In this document: positions 58,546-64,000 of the stretch, piece after piece | Layout: each line of letters opens with the position of its first letter | Numbering within the stretch: the stretch's first letter is position 1 | Assembly (NCBI RefSeq): GCF_034092375.1 | Contig: NZ_CP139302.1 | Location: 1,426,001 to 1,490,000, forward strand | Length of the DNA: 64,000 nt | Direction of reading: 5' to 3' | Source of the DNA: Prochlorococcus sp. MIT 1300 | GTDB taxonomy: Bacteria; Cyanobacteriota; Cyanobacteriia; PCC-6307; Cyanobiaceae | Program-made: the position numbers and the translations under genes | The notes under the pieces: model-generated | Databases searched by the model: none | What the model was told of the DNA's origin: nothing | What the model saw: only the letters and a program-made list of their open reading frames with translations

Positions 58546-59445
58546 TTAATGCAGCTTGTTTAGTTCATGAGCTAGCGCTGGCAATAGAAAGGAGTCCTTT
58601 GCCCTTTCGCGCCCTTGGCAAAAGACTACGAGCATCATGGGTTTGCCATGTGGGGGGGACCACCATGCAGCATCGTGGCGAGCTTGACTCATCCAGCCTG
58701 CTTTGCTCCATAGACGACTTCCTATAGGCAAGCCCTCCCCCAGAAAACCATCTACTTGGTTCTCTGGGTCAGATTTTCTTTGAGATAAATCAATTGATCT
58801 TGAAAGAATTGTTTTGAGTCTCTTTGAAGCTTGAGCAGAAATCATATTGTTGGTCATTATTCCCTCAAGCATTCGAGCAGTGCCAGCTGTCGTTAGGAGA
58901 TTTCGATTTTTATTGCCTGCACCATAAAAATCTTTTTCTCTACCAAATGGGCCATCATTCCAGGTCTTTTGGCAGCAATTCACTGCTTCCAGTTCAGGCC
59001 AATTTAGAGAATTTAACCAGTTATTAATTAGGTTGCGTTGTTTTACCCAACTTTCCCATCTTTCTGGCTTTAGTGATTTGATTGATGGACCACTAGTTGT
59101 TCCAGTCAAAAGATCCACGATTAGGCTGGTTGCATCATTGCTCGATTGAGCAATCATTTCTTGCATTGCTCTTCGGAGTTCTTCGTTGTCCAGGATGAGG
59201 TCTTTTTTAAGCCAAGCTTCAATTGCTACGGCATAAAATAATTTGACTACACTTGCTGGATAAAGAGGACGTAGATCTGAAAAACCTGTGCCTAAACCGC
59301 TCCCAGGTACTGGAATTTGAGTCTCATAACGTATCCAAGTGATTGCAATGCTATCTGTTAAACCTGGTCGCCCTTCTGCAGTAAAACGATGCAACACCTT
59401 TTCTAGGTGGCTTTTCATTGCTGGATCGGAACGGTAAAACGCCAT
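58546..59445 (-). CDS. Class A beta-lactamase-like serine hydrolase
   Basis: The 299-residue product has the SxxK pair in PASVVKL (S65, K68), an SND motif (102-104) in place of SDN, and WSKAGW for KTG. This is the penicillin-binding/beta-lactamase fold. No signal peptide is obvious. It may be a housekeeping peptidase-like enzyme rather than a resistance gene. It starts only 18 bases from the divergent NlpC/P60 gene. Confidence 0.85.
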   Translation of the reverse strand: MAFYRSDPAMKSHLEKVLHRFTAEGRPGLTDSIAITWIRYETQIPVPGSGLGTGFSDLRPLYPASVVKLFYAVAIEAWLKKDLILDNEELRRAMQEMIAQSSNDATSLIVDLLTGTTSGPSIKSLKPERWESWVKQRNLINNWLNSLNWPELEAVNCCQKTWNDGPFGREKDFYGAGNKNRNLLTTAGTARMLEGIMTNNMISAQASKRLKTILSRSIDLSQRKSDPENQVDGFLGEGLPIGSRLWSKAGWMSQARHDAAWWSPPHGKPMMLVVFCQGRERAKDSFLLPALAHELNKLH

Positions 59446-59463
59446 ACCGCATGGAAAAAACTT

Positions 59464-60219
59464 ATGAAGAGACTAGGCAGCCCTATCGAAAGGCATTTGA
59501 TAGTTTGCAATTCCTACTGGCAACTTAAGGTAGGTGTGAACGGCTATGAAAATTCAACGACCCATGAGTTGGCTACTCAAGTTTTACCGGGTAGAACTTT
59601 TCGTGTGATTGAAGCCCCTGACTTGGAGGAAGGAAAAACTCCTGCAGTAACTAGGGTTAGGGTGAATTTGATGGAAGATGGATATTTATGTTGGCTAGAT
59701 CTTGCTGCATTATTTGGATCAGCTTTTCAAATAGATATTTGGAATCCAGTTCTTTTTAGTAAAGCCGAAATTTATCGGCGTTTACCTGCTGTATTGCATT
59801 GGGTCGAATCGGCCGCTAAAGCACCGAATCAATATTTGTGGGGGGGCAGCATTGGCCCTGATTTCGACTGTTCAGGTCTTGTGCAAACTGCCTTTGCCAG
59901 CCAATCTATTTGGTTGCCTAGAGATGCCTATCAACAGGAAGGTTTCTGTACTCAGATTCCTGTTGCTGCTAATGACTTCAGCCTTTTGCGACCTTGCGAC
60001 CTTCTTTTTTTTGGATCAAAAGATCATTGTGATCATGTTGCCCTTTATCGTGGTGATGGGTACTACTTGCATAGTTCCGGAAGGGAATATGGTCGCAACG
60101 GAATCGGATGTGATGGGTTGCATCCCAAAGACAATAATCCAATCGCAAATCATTATCGAGCCAGGCTTAGAGGTGTCGGAAGAGTCGAGCGTTGCCATGA
60201 TGGGACAACACTGTCTTGA
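59464..60219 (+). CDS. NlpC/P60 cysteine peptidase
   Basis: A 251-residue protein with an N-terminal SH3-like part (about 10-95) and a C-terminal NlpC/P60 domain: C136 in DFDCSGLVQ, H191 in DHVALYRGDGYY and H203. Such enzymes cut peptide cross-links in peptidoglycan. The frame extends upstream into the divergent hydrolase; ATG at 59464 is used. Confidence 0.88.
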   Translation: MKRLGSPIERHLIVCNSYWQLKVGVNGYENSTTHELATQVLPGRTFRVIEAPDLEEGKTPAVTRVRVNLMEDGYLCWLDLAALFGSAFQIDIWNPVLFSKAEIYRRLPAVLHWVESAAKAPNQYLWGGSIGPDFDCSGLVQTAFASQSIWLPRDAYQQEGFCTQIPVAANDFSLLRPCDLLFFGSKDHCDHVALYRGDGYYLHSSGREYGRNGIGCDGLHPKDNNPIANHYRARLRGVGRVERCHDGTTLS

Positions 60220-60260
60220 ACAATTTGTGGTGTGTTCGCCCGTGATTGTTAATTGATGGC

Positions 60261-61223
60261 ATGACTTTGCCCTTAGATCTCTCAGTAGTTGTTCCTATCT
60301 TTAATGAGGAGGAAAGCCTTGGCCAATTGGTTGAGCAATTACTGCTTGCCTTAAGACCTTCTGGTGAAAGCTTTGAAATAGTTTTAGTTAATGATGGCTC
60401 TACAGATAGCACTGCAAAGGTTATGGCATTGATAAGTGCTGAAGTGCCAGAGGTGGTTGGTGTTTTGTTACGTAAGAATTATGGACAAACAGCTGCTATG
60501 GCAGCGGGTTTCGATGTGGCTAAGGGGGAAATAATAGTTAGCCTTGACGGTGATTTGCAAAATGATCCAGCAGATATTCCTGTTTTGACTGCAAAGTTAA
60601 GGGAAGGTTATGACCTTGTCAGCGGGTGGAGGTTTCAAAGGCAGGACGCTGTTCTACGTAGAAAGCTGCCATCGAGAATTGCTAATCGACTAATTGGGCG
60701 CGTTACTGGAGTTCGCTTACATGATTATGGCTGTTCGCTCAAAGCATATAGAAAGGAAGTACTTGCGGATATGCGCCTCTATGGCGAACTCCATCGTTTT
60801 TTACCAGTCTTGGCCAATATCGAGGGTGCCAGGATTACTGAGGTGAAGGTTAACCATCGTGCGCGACAACACGGTATTAGTAAATACGGTATTGATCGCA
60901 CATTCCGAGTGCTGATGGATTTGCTGACAGTCTGGTTTATGAATAGGTTTTTAACTCGCCCAATGTATGTCTTTGGCTTTGCTGGATTACTTGCAATAGC
61001 AGGGAGTTTCTTGGCTAGTGCCTATTTGCTTGTTGTAAAGATTATGGGGGAGGACATAGGTAACAGACCCCTTTTAACTTTGGCTTTAGTTCTGGGCTTA
61101 GCTGGTGTTCAACTTTTCTGTTTTGGCTTGCTAGGGGAATTGCAGATTAGGACTTACCACGAGAGCCAGGGACGCCCGATTTATCGCATAAGAGCAACAT
61201 TGCGAGGTGGACGTATTTCTTGA
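60261..61223 (+). CDS. Family 2 glycosyltransferase, dolichol-phosphate-mannose type
   Basis: A 320-residue GT2 enzyme: VVVPIFNEEESL, VNDGSTDST, the metal motif LDGDLQNDP and a YGCSLKAYR block. Two C-terminal membrane helices (about 235-305) anchor it. It would move a sugar onto a polyprenyl phosphate. ATG at 60261; 41 bases after the NlpC gene. Overlaps the convergent HEAT-like gene by 43 bases. Confidence 0.9.
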   Translation: MTLPLDLSVVVPIFNEEESLGQLVEQLLLALRPSGESFEIVLVNDGSTDSTAKVMALISAEVPEVVGVLLRKNYGQTAAMAAGFDVAKGEIIVSLDGDLQNDPADIPVLTAKLREGYDLVSGWRFQRQDAVLRRKLPSRIANRLIGRVTGVRLHDYGCSLKAYRKEVLADMRLYGELHRFLPVLANIEGARITEVKVNHRARQHGISKYGIDRTFRVLMDLLTVWFMNRFLTRPMYVFGFAGLLAIAGSFLASAYLLVVKIMGEDIGNRPLLTLALVLGLAGVQLFCFGLLGELQIRTYHESQGRPIYRIRATLRGGRIS

Positions 61224-61660
61224 TTATTTTTGGCAAGTGTTCTTCCTCGATATTTGGAGATGGCAACAGCTGAGGATGTAACTACTCGACTATCTGAATC
61301 TCTAAGCCCTTGTCGAAGAATTTTCAAAACAGAGGAATGTCCCCAATATGCAGCAATTTGGATTGCTTCTAAGCGTTCCTCAGGACCAGCAGCCATTGCT
61401 TTTGTTAGTTGCCGTTGAAGTTCCAGTCGCTCTCTTGTGTTCGTAGGTAAAGCTAAAAGGCCATCTGATTGAGTTGTTCCGCTAGTGCTTCGCGGCTTTA
61501 AATCATTGTTGGATCTAACTAGGGTTGTTTGAACTTGCTGCAATTCAGTTCCTTGGGAGGAGGAACTTCCCTTAAGGACCTGAGGAGTGTTTTTCCTTCC
61601 TAAACCCCAAAGCAGTACTGAAAGTAGTAGAGCTGCAGAGCCTGCAAAAATCTCGTTCAT
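61181..61660 (-). CDS. HEAT-like hypothetical membrane protein
   Basis: The 159-residue product has an N-terminal membrane helix (FAGSAALLLSVLLWGLG), a low-complexity Ser/Thr/Gln linker, and two helical repeats (about 85-140; ERLEAIQIAAYWGHSSVLKILRQGL, then DSRVVTSSAVAISKY) like HEAT repeats. Function unknown. ATG start. Confidence 0.75.
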   Translation of the reverse strand: MNEIFAGSAALLLSVLLWGLGRKNTPQVLKGSSSSQGTELQQVQTTLVRSNNDLKPRSTSGTTQSDGLLALPTNTRERLELQRQLTKAMAAGPEERLEAIQIAAYWGHSSVLKILRQGLRDSDSRVVTSSAVAISKYRGRTLAKNNQEIRPPRNVALMR

Positions 61661-61799
61661 TGGGCAAATCGCTAATTGGGGCTTGAGAGGAAATTGGGAT
61701 GGGGAGTTCAGGATTGAACTTTTATGTCGTCAAAGGGTCTAATTTAGTTCGAAAAGAAGTGCAATCTATACAGTAACTATGGATCTATCGGCATATTCA

Positions 61800-61916
61800 A
61801 TGTCTACAGAATTTGCTGCAGCCTGGCTGCCCGCCGTTTTTGTACCTCTCATCGGCCTTGTGACCCCCGCGGTCTTCATAGTGCTTGTAGGTAGGCATAT
61901 CACTGCCACCGACTGA
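61800..61916 (+). CDS. psaI: Photosystem I subunit VIII PsaI
   Basis: 38 residues: MSTEFAAAWLPAVFVPLIG, one thylakoid helix, ending GRHITATD. PsaI helps organise PsaL. An in-frame ATG at 61779 would add seven residues (MDLSAYS); the shorter form is like other PsaI proteins. psaL starts 44 bases later. Confidence 0.88.
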   Translation: MSTEFAAAWLPAVFVPLIGLVTPAVFIVLVGRHITATD

Positions 61917-61960
61917 ACGGTCGCCTCAAGTAAATCAAGCCAATTCCGTTCTATTAACTC

Positions 61961-62560
61961 ATGACTGAATTTCAGGACCCATTCCTCAAATCTGGTAAGC
62001 CAGTTAAATTCCCAGAAAAGTACGTCGACAACACCGTCCGACCAGGTGACATCGGAGTGGCCGATCAGTGGGCTGTAAAGCCTGCTGCAGATCCTTGTGT
62101 TGGTGATTTGGCTACTCCTGTGAATAGTGGCTATTTCACTAAAGCTTGGCTTAACAACCTTCCTTTTTATCGGCCTGGGTTGTCACCAAACTTCCGCGGC
62201 CTAGAAATAGGTGCAATGTTTGGTTATGCCTTATATGGACCATTCGCAATAACAGGTCCATTCAGGAGTTCAGACTATGCATTGACAGCTGGTTTGTTGA
62301 GCACAATTGGTGCAGTCCACATCTTGACTGCTTTATTGGTTCTTTATAACTCTCCTGGCAAAGCACCGGCAGTTCAACCCCCTGATTGCACGATTGATAA
62401 TCCGCCAGCAGATTTGTTTACCAAACATGGTTGGGCAGATTTCACCAGTGGTTTTTGGTTAGGTGGATGTGGGGGTGCACTCTTTGCATGGTTACTATGT
62501 GGAACCTTGCATCTTGATGCATTACTGAGAGTTCCACTCAGTGCTTGGAGTGTTGGTTGA
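61961..62560 (+). CDS. psaL: Photosystem I subunit XI PsaL
   Basis: 199 residues; needed for trimerisation of photosystem I. Blocks include [38 protein letters not shown] and [18 protein letters not shown], plus two more membrane helices. ATG start. Confidence 0.97.
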   Translation: MTEFQDPFLKSGKPVKFPEKYVDNTVRPGDIGVADQWAVKPAADPCVGDLATPVNSGYFTKAWLNNLPFYRPGLSPNFRGLEIGAMFGYALYGPFAITGPFRSSDYALTAGLLSTIGAVHILTALLVLYNSPGKAPAVQPPDCTIDNPPADLFTKHGWADFTSGFWLGGCGGALFAWLLCGTLHLDALLRVPLSAWSVG

Positions 62561-62606
62561 CTTTAGAAAAACTAGTAATTTCTTCAGAACCAACTTATTT
62601 GCCTTT

Positions 62607-62643
62607 TTCCTGATGAGCCTAATGCTCATCAGGAATTTTTTTA
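62607..62643 (+). terminator. Intrinsic terminator of psaI-psaL
   Basis: A 12-bp perfect stem (TTCCTGATGAGC at 62607-62618 with GCTCATCAGGAA at 62624-62635), a CTAAT loop, then TTTTTTTAT. This is a textbook rho-independent terminator 47 bases after psaL. Confidence 0.92.
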
Positions 62644-62681
62644 TCATCTTTTGCCTGCAGGGCTAGAAATCAACTACCTTG

Positions 62682-62918
62682 ATGTTCATTTCGTTCAGCA
62701 AAGGTTGTATGCAGATGGCCTTTTTAGGCTCGTTATTTTTTAGTCAAGGCTCATCAGGAGAGCTAACAGCACAGCTTTTAAATATTACTCACCCTATAGA
62801 GGGTACTTTGTGTTTAGTTGTCCTCGGAGTAGTTGTCAGGTGGAGGTTTCCAGACTTTTGGAATCACTTGCTCGAAAAACTGTCTGTCGGTAATGATGAT
62901 ATAAATCCAGACCTTTGA
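62682..62918 (+). CDS. Possible small membrane protein (78 aa)
   Basis: A frame from ATG at 62682 in the psaL-psaB gap. It has an N-terminal hydrophobic part and one helix (EGTLCLVVLGVVVRW) with a charged end. It is not recognised, and the terminator before it means it would need its own promoter. It may be a chance frame. Confidence 0.35.
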   Translation: MFISFSKGCMQMAFLGSLFFSQGSSGELTAQLLNITHPIEGTLCLVVLGVVVRWRFPDFWNHLLEKLSVGNDDINPDL

Positions 62919-63093
62919 CTATAATCTTGTTTGATTTTTTCCCATAAGAGATTAGTGCTTAATTAGTTATTTGTTGTGAGCAAAAATAATTAACCTATCG
63001 ATTCTGAGAGCAGTTTTTGTGAATTTATCAATGTCTCGAATTTAGGGCTTCAAGTAAGCAGCTCTCGATTCTTTGAGTTAATTATTTAGGCGC

Positions 63094-63130
63094 AAAAAAA
63101 ACCTCGCCAGATTATCTGACGAGGTTTTTT
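63094..63130. terminator. Terminator downstream of psaB
   Basis: AAAAAAACCTCG pairs with CGAGGTTTTTT around an inner CAGA/TCTG helix, one C/A mismatch. The T-run on the minus strand suits psaB, and the T-run on the plus strand could also stop transcripts from the left. Confidence 0.85.
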
Positions 63131-63151
63131 GGAGCTTAAGGCAAATCAGTT

Positions 63152-64000
63152 TTATCCGAATTTACCAGCGGTGGATGCAATTACGAATGCAGCAAATGTG
63201 ACCGCCGTACCCACAACAAAGTGAGTTACTCCTACAAGTCGAGCTTGAACAATTGATAAAGCTACTGGCTTGTCTCTCCATCCAATCAAGTTGGCAATTG
63301 GAGTACGTTGATGAGCCCAAACGAGTGTTTCGATGAGTTCTTGCCAGTAACCTCTCCAGGAAATCAGGAACATGAATCCTGTTGCCCAAACCAGGTGTCC
63401 CCATAGGAACATAAATGCCCAAGGAGATAAAGCGTTAACGCCAAATGGGTTGTAGCCATTGATTAACTGTGAACTATTGAGCCACAAATAATCTCTAAAC
63501 CAACCCATTAAATAGGTCCCAGATTCATTGAATTGGGCAACATTTCCAGACCAGATGGCTAGATGTTTCCAATGCCAGTAGAACTGAACCCAAGCAATTG
63601 TGTTAACTGCCCAGAACAATGCCATGTAGGTTGCATCCCAAGCGGAGCTATCACATGTGCCGCCTCGACCAGGTCCATCACAAGGGAAGGAATAGCCGAA
63701 GTCTTTTTTGTCTGGGATTAACTTTGAACCCCTGGCATCAAGTGCACCTTTGATAAGGATTAATGCCGTTGTATGGACGCCGAGTGCAATGCCATGGTGA
63801 ACCATGAAGTCAGCGGGGCCTATAGGTAGGAAGTTGGTTGTTGCATCTGGCGCATTAACCAAATCCATCCAATAGTGATTGCCAGGTATGTTTGCTGCTG
63901 CAAGGGTGGCAGCGCTATTACTACTTGAAAGCAGTGTGTCAAAGCCATACATGACTTTTCCACTGAATCCCATAAGCATTTGAGCAAAAATTGGCTCAAT
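63152..64000 (-). CDS. psaB: Photosystem I P700 apoprotein A2 PsaB (C-terminal part)
   Basis: The frame is open to the edge of the window, so about 283 C-terminal residues are seen. [33 protein letters not shown] holds the cysteines that bind the FX iron-sulfur cluster with Psa[47 protein letters not shown] and [11 protein letters not shown] are conserved. The stop is at 63152; psaA should lie just beyond the window. Confidence 0.98.
   Translation of the reverse strand: MEPIFAQMLMGFSGKVMYGFDTLLSSSNSAATLAAANIPGNHYWMDLVNAPDATTNFLPIGPADFMVHHGIALGVHTTALILIKGALDARGSKLIPDKKDFGYSFPCDGPGRGGTCDSSAWDATYMALFWAVNTIAWVQFYWHWKHLAIWSGNVAQFNESGTYLMGWFRDYLWLNSSQLINGYNPFGVNALSPWAFMFLWGHLVWATGFMFLISWRGYWQELIETLVWAHQRTPIANLIGWRDKPVALSIVQARLVGVTHFVVGTAVTFAAFVIASTAGKFG

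Noticed and set aside
58546-59445. Antibiotic-resistance beta-lactamase
   Set aside because: SDN is SND, KTG is KAG, no mobile context and no signal peptide; a housekeeping serine hydrolase is more likely.
1-64000. CRISPR arrays, insertion sequences, prophage genes, rRNA
   Set aside because: None was seen: no regular repeat arrays, transposases, phage structural genes or rRNA segments.

Overview
The window looks like a chromosomal segment of a marine picocyanobacterium, most likely Prochlorococcus. The reasons are genes for photosystem I (psaD, psaI, psaL, psaB), the phycoerythrobilin enzyme PebB, the cyanobacterial NDH-1 subunit NdhN, the clock-input protein LdpA, the plastid-type ATPase Ycf45, cyanobacterial-type GshA, tight gene packing and a fairly AT-rich sequence. 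Strain and clade cannot be fixed by reading alone. I see no rRNA, CRISPR array, insertion sequence or prophage.

Layout. 1-3.7 kb: end of pebB, a low-molecular-weight tyrosine phosphatase, a PanC-Cmk fusion, purM. 3.8-6.7 kb: a loose stretch of poorly known genes (a proline-rich protein, two tiny cysteine-rich proteins, a serine-recombinase relative lacking its catalytic serine, two unknowns) ending at tRNA-Cys. 6.9-15.8 kb: an LpxB-like glycosyltransferase, RNase D, a cytochrome b6f cofactor-assembly protein, an amidase-like protein, hemF, mrp, rodA and a histidine kinase with an eroded ATPase half. 15.8-24.4 kb: psaD, then a tightly coupled trpE-gshA-ppc-GNAT-like run, tRNA-Arg, recF and speD. 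24.4-39.3 kb: larE, a tandem CobO protein, a MoeB-rhodanese plus JAMM-protease pair, a CURT1-like thylakoid protein, a fructosamine-kinase relative, a CrtD-like desaturase, tyrA, a DinG-like protein with lost ATPase motifs, recA with a LexA box, a HAD hydrolase, tRNA-Gln, ycf45, ldpA and ndhN.

39.7-56.4 kb: one long ribosomal-protein supercluster from rplC to prfA, including secY, adk, rpoA and truA, with the usual cyanobacterial absence of S14 and L30. Structured RNA spacers lie before rplC, before secY and before rpsM. 56.4-64 kb: an HNH nuclease, alr, tRNA-Ser, a tiny membrane protein, a divergent pair of cell-wall-type hydrolases, a dolichol-phosphate-mannose-type glycosyltransferase, a HEAT-like protein, then psaI-psaL facing the end of psaB.

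Most of the window is core housekeeping: protein synthesis, photosystem I, peptidoglycan, amino-acid and cofactor synthesis. No complete new defence or mobile system was found. The best leads are several domesticated enzyme relatives that lost catalytic residues (recombinase, kinase, helicase), the JAMM/MoeB sulfur-carrier-type pair without a visible carrier, very small cysteine-rich or membrane proteins that are easily missed, and mutually exclusive hairpins in the ribosomal cluster.
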